DNA of 64,000 nt from contig JBDKSB010000012.1 of the NCBI GenBank assembly GCA_039683095.1, forward strand, positions 714,293-778,292, read 5' to 3'. Below the pieces are notes generated by a model. That model was given only the letters and a program-made list of their open reading frames with translations, was not told the DNA's origin and made no database searches. Of the stretch, positions 21,184-30,042 are shown one piece after another. Numbering within the stretch: the stretch's first letter is position 1; every line of letters begins with the position of its first letter. The DNA comes from Acidobacteriota bacterium. GTDB taxonomy: Bacteria > Acidobacteriota > Aminicenantia > Aminicenantales > Saccharicenantaceae. The position numbers and the translations under genes are program-made.

Positions 21184-21657
21184 GTGCGTCCGGAAAGAAG
21201 CGAGCTCGATGCCCTGACGGCGAAGTACAGGGGCCGTCCCCGGGCCCTTATCCAGGTCCTCCAGGACATCCAGGACCGCTTCCACTGGCTGCCGCCCGAG
21301 GCCCTCGAGCACGTCGCCGAAGCCCTCGGCGTCCCCCTCGTCCAGGTCTACGGCGTCGCCACCTTCTACAGGTCGTTCAGCCTCCAGCCGCGCGGCCGCC
21401 ATGTCTGCACCGTCTGCCTGGGGACGGCCTGCCACATCCGCGGCGGCGAGGCCGTGCTGGAAGGGTTCGAGCGCCGGCTCGGCGTTCCGGCCGGCCGGAC
21501 CACGGCCGACGGCGCCTACACCCTCGAGCGGGTCAACTGCCTGGGCGCCTGCGCCCTGGCCCCCCTGGCCGTCGTGGACGGCCGCTATTATCCCCAGATG
21601 ACCGAAGCCAAGGTCGGGGCCGTCCTGGCCGAGGCGGAGAAGGGCGAGAAGGCATGA
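21184..21657 (+). CDS. NuoE/HndA-like [2Fe-2S] subunit
   Basis: This 157-residue thioredoxin-fold ferredoxin resembles the 24-kDa subunit of complex I and the HndA/HydC subunits of bifurcating complexes. The four cluster cysteines appear as CLGTAC (Cx4C) and CLGAC (Cx3C). The N-terminal helical region (LIQVLQDIQDRFHWLPPEAL) is typical. It begins with GTG and has no Shine-Dalgarno sequence because the promoter lies immediately upstream. It overlaps the next gene by four bases. In such complexes it passes electrons between the NADH-site flavin subunit and other clusters. Confidence 0.92.
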   Translation: MRPERSELDALTAKYRGRPRALIQVLQDIQDRFHWLPPEALEHVAEALGVPLVQVYGVATFYRSFSLQPRGRHVCTVCLGTACHIRGGEAVLEGFERRLGVPAGRTTADGAYTLERVNCLGACALAPLAVVDGRYYPQMTEAKVGAVLAEAEKGEKA

Positions 21658-23531
21658 CGTCCCCCGGGACGCGTCTCCTCGTCTGCGCCGGGACGGGCTG
21701 CGTCTCCCGCGGCGCCTTCGAGGTCCGGCGGGCCCTCGAAGAGGAGATCCGCCGCCGGGGCCTCGAGCGCGAGGTCCTGGTCGCGGCCACGGAATGCCAC
21801 GGGTTCTGCGAGCGCGGCCCGATCCTCCTTGTCTGGCCGGACGGCGTCTTCTACCAGCGCCTCAAGCCGGCCGACGTACCTCGTCTCGTCGAGGAGCACC
21901 TGATCAAGGGCCGGCCGGTCCGCGGCCTCATGTACGTGCCGCCCCGGGGGCGGGCGCCGGCGCCGCTGATGAAGGACATCGGGTTCTTCAAGCGCCAGCG
22001 GCTCCTCGTCCTGCGCAACCGCGGCCGGATCGACCCGGAGAGGATCGACGACTATATCGCCTGCGACGGCTATGCCGCCGCGGCCAGGGCCCTGTCGGAG
22101 ATGACGCCGGAGTCCATCGTCGCCGCGATCACGGCTTCGGGGCTGCGCGGCCGCGGCGGCGCCGGCTATCCGACCGGCCGCAAATGGGCCGCCTGCGCCG
22201 CCCAGCCGCGCTCGCCGAAGTACATCGTCTGCAACGGCGACGAGGGCGATCCCGGCGCCTTCATGGACCGGTCGGTCCTCGAGGCCGACCCGCACTCCGT
22301 CATCGAGGGCCTGATCATCGGGGCCCGGGCGATCGGCGCGGCCAGGGGCTTCCTCTATATCCGCAACGAGTACCCGCTGGCCGTGGCCCGCGCCGGCAAG
22401 GCCCTGGAGCAGGCCCGGGAATACGGCCTCCTCGGGACGAACATCCTGGGCACGGGCTTCGACTTCGACCTCGAGATCGTCCGCGGCGCCGGCGCCTTCG
22501 TCTCCGGCGAGGAGACGGCCCTGCTGGCCTCGATCGAGGGCCGGCGGGCCTACCCGCGCCAGCGCCCGCCCTACCCGGCCGAGCGGGGGCTCTGGGGCCT
22601 GCCGACGGTCATCAACAACGTCGAGACCTGGGCCAACGTCCCGCCCATCGTCCTCCGCGGCGCGGACTGGTTCGCCGGCCTGGGGACGCCGGCGAGCAAG
22701 GGCACCAAGGTCTTCTCGCTCGTCGGCAAGATCTCCAACACCGGGCTGGTCGAAGTGCCCATGGGCATAACCCTGCGGGAGATCATCGAGGAGATCGGCG
22801 GCGGCGTCCCGGGCGGCCGGGCCGTCAAGGCCGTCCAGATCGGCGGGCCCTCTGGCGGCTGCATCCCGGCCTCGGCCTTCGACATCGCCGTCGACTACGA
22901 GAGCCTCAAGGCCGCCGGGAGCATGATGGGCTCCGGCGGCATGATCGTAATGGACGAGGACACCTGCATGGTGGACGTCGCCCTCTACTTCCTGCGGTTC
23001 GCCGAGGATGAGTCCTGCGGCAAGTGCGCCCCCTGCCGGTCCGGGACCGCGGCCATGGCCCGGCTGCTGGCCGGGATCACGGCCGGTAAGGGCACGGCCG
23101 ACGACCTGGCCCGCCTCGAGGACCTGGCCGATACGGTCAAGCGGGCCTCCCTCTGCGGCCTCGGGCAGACCGCGCCCAATCCGGTCCTGACGACGCTGCG
23201 CTATTTCCGGGACGAGTACGAGGCCCACGTCCTCGACAAGCGCTGCCCGGCCCTCGTCTGCAAGGCCCTCATCGCCTTCTCCATCGATCCGGAGAGGTGC
23301 GTCGGCTGCCTGCTCTGCAGGAAGGCCTGCCCGGCCGGGGCCATCTCCGGGGAGCCGAAGAAGGCCCAGGCGATCGATCCGGCCGCCTGCATCAAGTGCG
23401 GCGTCTGCCTGACGGTCTGCCCGGACAGGTTCCGGGCCGTCCGCAAGACGACCCCGGCCCGGTCCGCGGCCTCCGGGCCGCCGGCGGCGGCCAGGGTCGC
23501 GCCGCCGGGGCCGAAGGACGGGGAACGATGA
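21654..23531 (+). CDS. NuoF/HndC-like NAD(P)H-oxidising flavoprotein with extra ferredoxin domains
   Basis: This 625-residue soluble-type NuoF has three parts. An N-terminal thioredoxin-like [2Fe-2S] domain carries C11, C16, C48 and C52. The central FMN/NADH domain shows GLRGRGGAGYPTGRKW and the [4Fe-4S] ligands in CGKCAPCRSG. The C-terminal double [4Fe-4S] ferredoxin domain has CVGCLLCRKACP and CIKCGVCLTVCP. This three-part form is the one found in HndC/HydB of NADP-reducing and electron-bifurcating complexes rather than respiratory complex I. Without membrane Nuo genes nearby, the enzyme is probably cytoplasmic. Confidence 0.93.
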   Translation: MTSPGTRLLVCAGTGCVSRGAFEVRRALEEEIRRRGLEREVLVAATECHGFCERGPILLVWPDGVFYQRLKPADVPRLVEEHLIKGRPVRGLMYVPPRGRAPAPLMKDIGFFKRQRLLVLRNRGRIDPERIDDYIACDGYAAAARALSEMTPESIVAAITASGLRGRGGAGYPTGRKWAACAAQPRSPKYIVCNGDEGDPGAFMDRSVLEADPHSVIEGLIIGARAIGAARGFLYIRNEYPLAVARAGKALEQAREYGLLGTNILGTGFDFDLEIVRGAGAFVSGEETALLASIEGRRAYPRQRPPYPAERGLWGLPTVINNVETWANVPPIVLRGADWFAGLGTPASKGTKVFSLVGKISNTGLVEVPMGITLREIIEEIGGGVPGGRAVKAVQIGGPSGGCIPASAFDIAVDYESLKAAGSMMGSGGMIVMDEDTCMVDVALYFLRFAEDESCGKCAPCRSGTAAMARLLAGITAGKGTADDLARLEDLADTVKRASLCGLGQTAPNPVLTTLRYFRDEYEAHVLDKRCPALVCKALIAFSIDPERCVGCLLCRKACPAGAISGEPKKAQAIDPAACIKCGVCLTVCPDRFRAVRKTTPARSAASGPPAAARVAPPGPKDGER

Positions 23532-25816
23532 AGCTGACGATCGACGGCCGGGAGATCGCCTGCCGGGACGGGGCGACCCTGCTCGAGGCCGCCCGAGGCG
23601 CCGGCATCGCCATCCCCTCGCTCTGCGATCACCCCGGCCTCGAGCCTTTCGCCGGGTGCCGCATCTGCCTCGTCGAGATCGCCGGCCGCAAGGACTACGC
23701 GCCGGCCTGCGCCACGCCGGCCGAGGAGGGCCAGGTCGTGCGGACGCGGACGCCGGAGATCGCGGCCCTCCGCCGCAAGGTCCTGGAGCTCATCCTGGCC
23801 CAGCATCCCTATGCCTGCCTGGTCTGCCCGGAGAAGGCGGCCTGCGACGACCTCAAGGCGACCATCCGCAAGACCGGCGAGGTCACCGGCTGCGTCCTCT
23901 GCCCGGAGAACGGCGGCTGCCAGCTCCAGCGGGTCGCCGCCGAGGTCGGCCTGGTCCGGGTCGACCTTCCCGCCTCCTACCGGAACCTGGATGTCCACAA
24001 GGAAGACCCCTTCTTCGACCGCGATCACAACCTGTGCATCCTCTGCGGCCGCTGCATCCGCGTCTGCGAGGAGGTCCGCGGCGCCGCCGTCCTCTCGTTC
24101 GTCCACCGGGGCGGCCGGACCGAGGTGGGCACGGCCCTGGGCCGGCCCCTGCTCGAGTCCGGCTGCCGGTTCTGCGGCGCCTGCGTCGACGCCTGCCCGA
24201 CCGGGGCGCTGGTCGAGCGGGCGGTCCGGCCGCGGCCCGCGCCGGAGCTCGCGGCGGGCATCGTCTGTCCGTTCTGCGGCCAGGGCTGCGTCCTGTCGCT
24301 CCGGCTCCGGGGCAAAGAGATCATCGACGCGGCCCCGGCCGCGACTGAGCCCAACCGGGGCCAGGCCTGCGTCAAAGGCCGGTTCCTCGTCCGCGGGGCG
24401 GTCGCCGGGACGGGACGGATCCTCGGGCCGCGCGTCCGGAAGGACGGGAAGCTGGAGCCGGCGACCTTCGAAGCCGCGCTCGACCGCGCCGCCGCCGGGC
24501 TCCGCGCGGCCGGGGCCGGGCGGACGGCCCTCGTCTATCCGGCGCAAGCGCCGCTCGAGGACGCCTACGCCTTCCTCAGGTTCGGCCGCGAGCTCGCCGG
24601 GGCGAAGACGACGGCGCCGGCCCCGGCCGGGGACATCGACGCGGCCCTCGAAACCCTGGCCGTCCGCCTCGGCTTCGATCCGCCGGCGGAAAGGCGCCTG
24701 GCGGGACTCGAAGCTTGCGGCGCCATCATGGCCTGGAATGTCGACCTGCCCCACGATCATCCGATCGCCTGGCTGAGCGTCGTCCGGACCGTGCGCCGCG
24801 GCGCCAGCTTCGTTGCCGCCGGCCCGGCCCCGGCGAGCCCGATCGTCCGGGCGGCCGTCACGCTCGATCTCGGCCCCGGCGGTCCGGCCGTGGCGGCCGG
24901 CCTGGCCTCGGCCATCCTGGGCGTCCCGGGAACGTCCTTTCCTAACGGTCCCGGGCTCGACGATCTCCGCCGGGCCGTCGCCGAAGCCGGCCCCGCGTCG
25001 CGGCCGGCCCGGCGGCGGTTCGACGAAGCGGCCGGCCTCCTGGCGTCCGGCCGGCCGGCGGCGATCCTGTTCGACGCGGACGCCGTCGAAGGGCCGCCTG
25101 GCGGCGAAACGCTGGCCTGGCTCTGGAACCTCGCCGTCCTCGCCGGGGCCCGTCTCTTCCCCCTGGCCCGCGGCGCGAACGAACGCGGCGTCCACGCGCT
25201 GGCGCGCGCCCTCGGCCGCCCCGCTCCGGACGAAGGCCTGGGCAGGGTCCTGGCCGGCCTGGGATCCCGGCAGTACGAGGCGCTCTACCTCGCCGGTCCG
25301 ATCCCGGACCTGGGCGGGAACAAGCCGCCCTTCCTGGTCTGCCAGGACACGCACTGGAGCCGGAACGCCGAACGGGCCGATGTCGTCCTGCCCGCCGCCG
25401 CCTTCGCCGAGTCCGGAGGCACCTGGGTGAGCACCGAGGGACGCGTCCGGACGTATCCGCCGGCCCTGCCGGTCCGCGGCGAAGCCCGGCCCGACGGCGC
25501 CATCCTGGCCGGCCTGGCCGAACGCCTCGGCCGCCCCGGCTTCCCCGGCGCCGACCGGGCCGCAGCGCTCCGGGAGATCTGCGAGCGGGTCCCCGACCTG
25601 AGAGGGTATCGGCCCTCCATGACCGGCGAAGTGCGGTTCCCGGCCGGGGCGCCGGCCGGGACGCCCGGGCTCGTCGCCGTGGCCGCCCCGACGCGGCGAC
25701 GGCCCGGACGTTCGAGGCGGGCCGCCGCGCCGGCCGGGGCCGCGGCCGAGGGCCTGCGCGGCTTCGACCTCGCGGCCGGGAGCCGCGCGTACGCCCGGAC
25801 AAGGAGGCCTCTCTGA
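23528..25816 (+). CDS. NuoG/FdhA-like iron-sulfur subunit with shortened molybdopterin domain
   Basis: This 762-residue protein starts at the ATG overlapping the NuoF-like stop. The N-terminus binds a [2Fe-2S] cluster (C33, C44, C47, C61). A His-Cys region follows with two successive CxxC-x5-C units (C97/C100/C106 and C122/C125/C131), where NuoG usually shows one. Two [4Fe-4S] sets follow (C170-C180 and C213-C223), then a formate-dehydrogenase-type [4Fe-4S] ligand set (C247, C250, C254, C281). The molybdopterin-like remainder is only about 480 residues and ends in a low-complexity basic/alanine-rich tail. I see no [FeFe]-hydrogenase H-cluster motifs and no selenocysteine codon. It may be a structural electron wire rather than a catalytic oxidoreductase. 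Confidence 0.85.
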   Translation: MKLTIDGREIACRDGATLLEAARGAGIAIPSLCDHPGLEPFAGCRICLVEIAGRKDYAPACATPAEEGQVVRTRTPEIAALRRKVLELILAQHPYACLVCPEKAACDDLKATIRKTGEVTGCVLCPENGGCQLQRVAAEVGLVRVDLPASYRNLDVHKEDPFFDRDHNLCILCGRCIRVCEEVRGAAVLSFVHRGGRTEVGTALGRPLLESGCRFCGACVDACPTGALVERAVRPRPAPELAAGIVCPFCGQGCVLSLRLRGKEIIDAAPAATEPNRGQACVKGRFLVRGAVAGTGRILGPRVRKDGKLEPATFEAALDRAAAGLRAAGAGRTALVYPAQAPLEDAYAFLRFGRELAGAKTTAPAPAGDIDAALETLAVRLGFDPPAERRLAGLEACGAIMAWNVDLPHDHPIAWLSVVRTVRRGASFVAAGPAPASPIVRAAVTLDLGPGGPAVAAGLASAILGVPGTSFPNGPGLDDLRRAVAEAGPASRPARRRFDEAAGLLASGRPAAILFDADAVEGPPGGETLAWLWNLAVLAGARLFPLARGANERGVHALARALGRPAPDEGLGRVLAGLGSRQYEALYLAGPIPDLGGNKPPFLVCQDTHWSRNAERADVVLPAAAFAESGGTWVSTEGRVRTYPPALPVRGEARPDGAILAGLAERLGRPGFPGADRAAALREICERVPDLRGYRPSMTGEVRFPAGAPAGTPGLVAVAAPTRRRPGRSRRAAAPAGAAAEGLRGFDLAAGSRAYARTRRPL

Positions 25817-26646
25817 TGCCCCGCGTCGTGCGCCGCGAGCGCCTGGTCCCCAACATCCACCTGCTCGAGATCGAGGCCCCGGAGATCGCCCGCAGGTGCC
25901 GGCCGGGCCAGTTCGTCATCGTCATGCCCGACGCGCGCGGCGAGCGGATCCCGCTGACGATCGCCGACTGGGACCGGGAGCGCGGCACGGTCACGTCGGT
26001 GTTCATGGCCGTCGGCACGACGACGCGCAAGCTGGCCCTGCTCGGGGCCGGGGACACGGTGCCCATCTTCGCCGGGCCGCTGGGCCGGCCCTCGGAGATC
26101 GCTTCCGTCGGGACGGTCCTCTGCGCCGGCGGCTGCTTCGGCATCGCCGCCATCCACCCGCTGGCCCGGGCCTTCAAGGAGGCCGGCAACCGGGTCGTCG
26201 CGCTCGTCGACGTCAAGGCCGATTACCTCCTGTACTGGAGGGACCGGCTCGAGGCTGTCTCCGACGAGCTCGTCGTCTCGTCGCGGGACGGCCTTTACGG
26301 CGGGACGGAATTCGTCCCCGGCCATGTCCGCGGCATCCTGGCGCGCGAGAGGATCGACCGCATCGTCGCCGTCGGCTGCACCTATTTCATGTCCAGCGTG
26401 GCGGAGGCCAGCCGGCCGGCCGGGGTCAGGACCATGGTCAGCCTCAACCCGATCATGGTCGACGGCACGGGCATGTGCGGCGCCTGCCGGGTGACCGTGG
26501 ACGGCCGGACCAGGTTCGCCTGCGTCGACGGCCCCGACTTCGACGGCCACCTCGTCGATTGGGCCGAGCTCTACGCCCGGCGGAAGTCCTACTTCGAGGA
26601 CGAGGTCCGGTCGCTCTGCGCCTGGGAAGAGGAGCGCTTCCCGTGA
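25816..26646 (+). CDS. nfnA: NfnA-like ferredoxin:NADP oxidoreductase subunit
   Basis: The 276-residue protein has the ferredoxin reductase-like FAD and NAD domains (RPGQFVIVMPDARGERIPLT, GTVLCAGGCFGIAAI) and a C-terminal [2Fe-2S] motif (GMCGACRVTV with a later FACVDGPDFDGH). This matches NfnA, also described as SudB or the sulfide dehydrogenase beta subunit. In NfnAB this subunit binds NAD(H). The stop overlaps the GTG of nfnB, as in known nfnAB operons. Its presence directly after NuoEFG-like genes is less common. Confidence 0.92.
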   Translation: MPRVVRRERLVPNIHLLEIEAPEIARRCRPGQFVIVMPDARGERIPLTIADWDRERGTVTSVFMAVGTTTRKLALLGAGDTVPIFAGPLGRPSEIASVGTVLCAGGCFGIAAIHPLARAFKEAGNRVVALVDVKADYLLYWRDRLEAVSDELVVSSRDGLYGGTEFVPGHVRGILARERIDRIVAVGCTYFMSSVAEASRPAGVRTMVSLNPIMVDGTGMCGACRVTVDGRTRFACVDGPDFDGHLVDWAELYARRKSYFEDEVRSLCAWEEERFP

Positions 26647-28145
26647 GCGGGCAGGACAGGACCCCGACCTCCCTGGCGGCCCAGGTCCGGGCCGAGTTCG
26701 AGAAGGACTGGCGCAAGGAGCTGCGCCGGTCCATGCCGGTCTTGGAGCGCGTGAGGATCTCCCGCCGGGCCATGCCGCAGCGCCCGGCGGCGGAACGGAA
26801 CAGGGATTTCGCCGAGGTCAACCTGGGCCTCAGCGCCGGGGAGGCCGTGCTGGAGGCCCGCCGCTGCCTCGATTGCGCCAAGCCCGGCTGCGTCAGCGGC
26901 TGTCCCGTGGGCATCGACATACCGACCTTCGTCAAGCTCGTCGAGAAGGGCGATTTCGCCGCCGCGGCGGCCAAGATCAGGGAATCCAACAGCCTGCCGG
27001 CAGTCTGCGGCCGGGTCTGCCCGCAGGAGACCCAGTGCGAGGAGAAATGCCTCCTCCGGAAGGCCTCGGGCGCGGCGGTCGGCATCGGCGGCCTCGAACG
27101 CTTCGTCTCCGACCAGGAGCGGACCTCGGGCGGGGCGGTCCTGCCGCCGCTGGGGCCGCCGACCGGGCGCAAGGCCGCCGTTGTCGGGGCCGGGCCGGCC
27201 GGGCTGACCGTGGCCGGCGAGCTGGCCCGGGCCGGGCACCGGGTGACCGTTTTCGAGGCTCTCCACGAGGCGGGCGGCGTCCTCGTCTACGGCATTCCCG
27301 AGTTCCGCCTGCCCAAGGGCATCCTGGTCGCCGAGGTCGCTTATCTCAAGAGGCTGGGGGTCGAGTTCCGCCTGAACTTCGTGGTCGGCCTGACCGCCAC
27401 GATCGACGACCTCCGGGCCGAAGGCTACGAGGCCTTTTTCGTCGGCAGCGGAGCGGGGCTCCCCAACTTCATGAACATCCCCGGCGAGAACCTGGTCGGC
27501 GTCTATTCAGCCAACGAGTACCTGACCCGCGTCAACTTGATGCGGGCCTACGATTTCCCGCGCTACGACACCCCCGTGTCCCCCGGCCGCCGGGCCGCCG
27601 TCATCGGCGGCGGCAACGTGGCCCTCGATTCGGTCCGGACGGCCAAGCGCCTCGGGGCCGAGCAGGCCCTGATCATCTACCGCCGGTCGAGGGCCGAGAT
27701 GCCGGCCCGCGTCGAGGAGGTCCATCACGCCGAGGAGGAGGGCGTCGAGTTCCACTTCCTGACCGCGCCGACGCGCTATATCGGCGACGAGCGCGGCCGG
27801 CTGAAGGCCATGGAGTGCCTGCGCATGGAGCTCGGCGAACCGGACGCGTCCGGCCGCCGGAGGCCCGTGCCCGTGGCCGGCTCGGAGTTCAGGACCGAGG
27901 TCGACCTGGTCGTCGTGGCCTGCGGCCAGAGCCCGAACCCCCTCATCCCCCGGACGACGCCCGGCCTGAGCGTCGGCAAGTGGGGCACGATCGACGTCGA
28001 CTGGGCCACGATGGCGACCTCCGTCCCGGGCGTCTACGCCGGCGGCGACATCGTCCGCGGCGGCGCGACCGTCATCCTGGCCATGGGCGACGCCCGGACC
28101 GCCGCGGCGGCCATGGACCGCCTCCTCAGGCGGGGCCCGGGGTGA
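26643..28145 (+). CDS. nfnB: NfnB-like bifurcating transhydrogenase subunit (GltD family)
   Basis: The 500-residue protein starts with GTG overlapping the nfnA stop. The N-terminal [4Fe-4S] domain has CLDCAKPGCVSGCP and CGRVCPQETQCEEKC. A Rossmann FAD site (VVGAGPAGLTVAGEL), an NADP site (VIGGGNVALDSVRTAKRL) and the closing GGDIVRGGATVILAMGD follow. It is the GltD/NfnB fold that in NfnAB carries the bifurcating FAD and NADP(H) site. A GltD of glutamate synthase would look similar, but no gltB is present and NfnA is adjacent. The frame stays open well upstream, but similarity begins only at the GTG. Confidence 0.92.
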   Translation: MSGQDRTPTSLAAQVRAEFEKDWRKELRRSMPVLERVRISRRAMPQRPAAERNRDFAEVNLGLSAGEAVLEARRCLDCAKPGCVSGCPVGIDIPTFVKLVEKGDFAAAAAKIRESNSLPAVCGRVCPQETQCEEKCLLRKASGAAVGIGGLERFVSDQERTSGGAVLPPLGPPTGRKAAVVGAGPAGLTVAGELARAGHRVTVFEALHEAGGVLVYGIPEFRLPKGILVAEVAYLKRLGVEFRLNFVVGLTATIDDLRAEGYEAFFVGSGAGLPNFMNIPGENLVGVYSANEYLTRVNLMRAYDFPRYDTPVSPGRRAAVIGGGNVALDSVRTAKRLGAEQALIIYRRSRAEMPARVEEVHHAEEEGVEFHFLTAPTRYIGDERGRLKAMECLRMELGEPDASGRRRPVPVAGSEFRTEVDLVVVACGQSPNPLIPRTTPGLSVGKWGTIDVDWATMATSVPGVYAGGDIVRGGATVILAMGDARTAAAAMDRLLRRGPG

Positions 28146-28177
28146 GGCCGTCGTTTTCCCCGAAGGAGCTCCAGATC

Positions 28178-29890
28178 ATGTCGAAATCACGTCCCCTGGC
28201 CCTGATCCTCGCCGTCGTCCTGATCGGCCTGGCCGCCGGGTGCGGCGGGCGCCCGGCCGCCGCGCCGGCCGACCTAATCCTGACGAACGCCGCGGTGGTT
28301 GCCATGGCCGGGACCCGGCCGCGGGCCGAGGCCCTGGCGATTGCCGGCGGCCGGATCGTCTTCGTCGGCGACGGGCGCGAGGCCCTGGCCCTGCGGGGCG
28401 AAGCCACCCGCGTCGCCGACCTCGGCGGCCGGCTGGTCCTGCCCGCCTTCCAGGACTCCCACATCCACCTGATCATGGGCGGCATCGAGCTCGGCCTCTG
28501 CGACCTCAACGGCCTCGGGACCAAGGACGAGGTCCTGGCCAGGGTCCGCGACTACGCCGCGGCCCGCCCGGACGCGGCCTGGATCACGGGCGGCGGCTGG
28601 GACCTGCCGCTCTTCCCCCAGGCCAACCCGCGCAAGGAGGACCTCGACGCCCTCGTCCCCGGCCGGCCGGTCATCCTGGACTCGGCCGACGGCCATTCCG
28701 CCTGGGTCAATTCGCGGGCCCTGGCCCTGGCCGGGATCACCGGGGACACTCCGGACCCCGCCGGCGGCCGCATCGAGCGCGATCCCGGGACGGGCGTCCC
28801 GACCGGGACCCTCCGGGAGAGCGCCGCGGACCTGGTCGAGAAGCTCGTTCCACCGCTCCAGCCCGGGGATTATATAAAGGGATTGAGGGCCGGCATGGCC
28901 ATGGCCAACCGGTTCGGAATCGCCTCGATCGTCGAAGCCAGCGCCGGTCCGGAGCTCCTGGACGCCTACGCGGCCCTCGACCGCGGCGGCGAGCTCTCGG
29001 TCCGGGTCCTGGCCTCGCTTTACGTCGATACCGGCAAGGGGGTCTCCGAGGTCCGGCGCCTGGCCGGCCTCCGCCGCAGCTACGCCGGGAGGCGGCTCAA
29101 GGCTACGGCGGCCAAGATCTTCGCCGACGGCGTCATGGAGCCGCACACCGCCGCCCTGCTCGAGCCGTACGTCGACCGGCCCGGCGACCGGGGCGCGCCC
29201 CTGCTCGGGCCCGAGGCCTTCGACGAGCTGGCCCGGGCCCTCGACCTGGCCGGCTTCCAGATACATGTCCACGCCATCGGCGACCGGGCCGTCCGCATGT
29301 CGCTCGACGCCTTCGAGGCCGCCGGCCGGGCCAACGGCTTCCGGGACATGCGCCATCATATCGCCCACCTTGAGCTCCTCGACCCGGCCGACATCCCGCG
29401 CTTCAAGCGCCTGGGCGCGGCGGCCAACTTCCAGGCCCTCTGGGCCTACCCGGACACCTACATCACCGACCTGACCCTGCCTATCCTCGGCCCGGCCCGC
29501 TCGCGCTGGCTCTACCCGATCGGCAGCGTCGCCCGGACCGGGGCGGTCATCGTCGGGGGCAGCGACTGGTCGGTCTCGTCCATGAACCCGCTCCTGGCCA
29601 TCCAGGTCGCCCTGACTCGGCGGGGCCCCGACGCGCCCCCGGGCGAGGCCTGGATCCCGGAGGAGCGGGCCGATCTGGCGACCATGCTCCGGGCCTACAC
29701 CGCGAACGGGGCCTGGCTGTGCCGCGAGGAGAAGACCCGGGGCACGCTCGAGCCCGGCAAGGCCGCCGACCTCATCGTTCTCGACCGCGACCTCTTCGCC
29801 ATGCCGCCGGCCGAGATCGGCCGGGCCAAGGTGCTCCTGACGCTTCTCGAGGGCCGGGAGGTTTTCCGCGATCCCTCCTTCCGCGACTGA
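28178..29890 (+). CDS. YtcJ-like amidohydrolase (Amidohydro_3), lipoprotein
   Basis: The 570-residue protein begins MSKSRPLALILAVVL with lipobox LAAGC, so it is probably anchored on the periplasmic side. The metal-dependent hydrolase core shows the DSHIHL motif, the SADGHSAWVNS loop and the HVHAIGD and GSDWSVSSMNP segments that mark the YtcJ/Amidohydro_3 group. Substrates in this group are mostly unknown amides or cyclic amides. Start: ATG 28178 with ribosome site AAGGAG. It follows nfnB by 32 bases and may share its transcript, but a functional link is not evident. Confidence 0.88.
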   Translation: MSKSRPLALILAVVLIGLAAGCGGRPAAAPADLILTNAAVVAMAGTRPRAEALAIAGGRIVFVGDGREALALRGEATRVADLGGRLVLPAFQDSHIHLIMGGIELGLCDLNGLGTKDEVLARVRDYAAARPDAAWITGGGWDLPLFPQANPRKEDLDALVPGRPVILDSADGHSAWVNSRALALAGITGDTPDPAGGRIERDPGTGVPTGTLRESAADLVEKLVPPLQPGDYIKGLRAGMAMANRFGIASIVEASAGPELLDAYAALDRGGELSVRVLASLYVDTGKGVSEVRRLAGLRRSYAGRRLKATAAKIFADGVMEPHTAALLEPYVDRPGDRGAPLLGPEAFDELARALDLAGFQIHVHAIGDRAVRMSLDAFEAAGRANGFRDMRHHIAHLELLDPADIPRFKRLGAAANFQALWAYPDTYITDLTLPILGPARSRWLYPIGSVARTGAVIVGGSDWSVSSMNPLLAIQVALTRRGPDAPPGEAWIPEERADLATMLRAYTANGAWLCREEKTRGTLEPGKAADLIVLDRDLFAMPPAEIGRAKVLLTLLEGREVFRDPSFRD

Positions 29891-29897
29891 CCCGGGG

Positions 29898-29926
29898 TTG
29901 ACTCCCGGCCCGCCGGGGTTTATCGT
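29898..29926 (+). promoter_or_regulatory. Predicted promoter of the ABM-domain gene
   Basis: TTGACT (29898-29903), 17 bases, TATCGT (29921-29926). It lies directly after the amidohydrolase stop. The leader to the ATG at 30043 would be about 110 bases; an alternative ATG at 29956 would shorten it to about 20. Confidence 0.4.
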
Positions 29927-30042
29927 ATCCCTGGAGCGGAGAGGGGCCTGCGCCGATGAGTCTCAGGGTCGGCCGCCGGTCGGGATTCATGATCCCGGGC
30001 CCGGCGGACAGCAAGAACCGTCCGGCGAAAGAAGGGGGGTCC

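Noticed and set aside
21184-25816. HydABC-type [FeFe] hydrogenase
   Set aside because: The NuoE/F-like subunits fit, but the large subunit has no H-cluster cysteine motifs and instead has a formate-dehydrogenase-type ligand set and a molybdopterin-like remainder.
21184-25816. Respiratory complex I
   Set aside because: No membrane Nuo subunits are nearby, and the NuoF-like protein has the extra thioredoxin-like and ferredoxin domains of soluble complexes.
26643-28145. Small subunit of glutamate synthase (GltD)
   Set aside because: The fold matches, but NfnA is directly upstream with overlapping codons and no large glutamate synthase gene is present.
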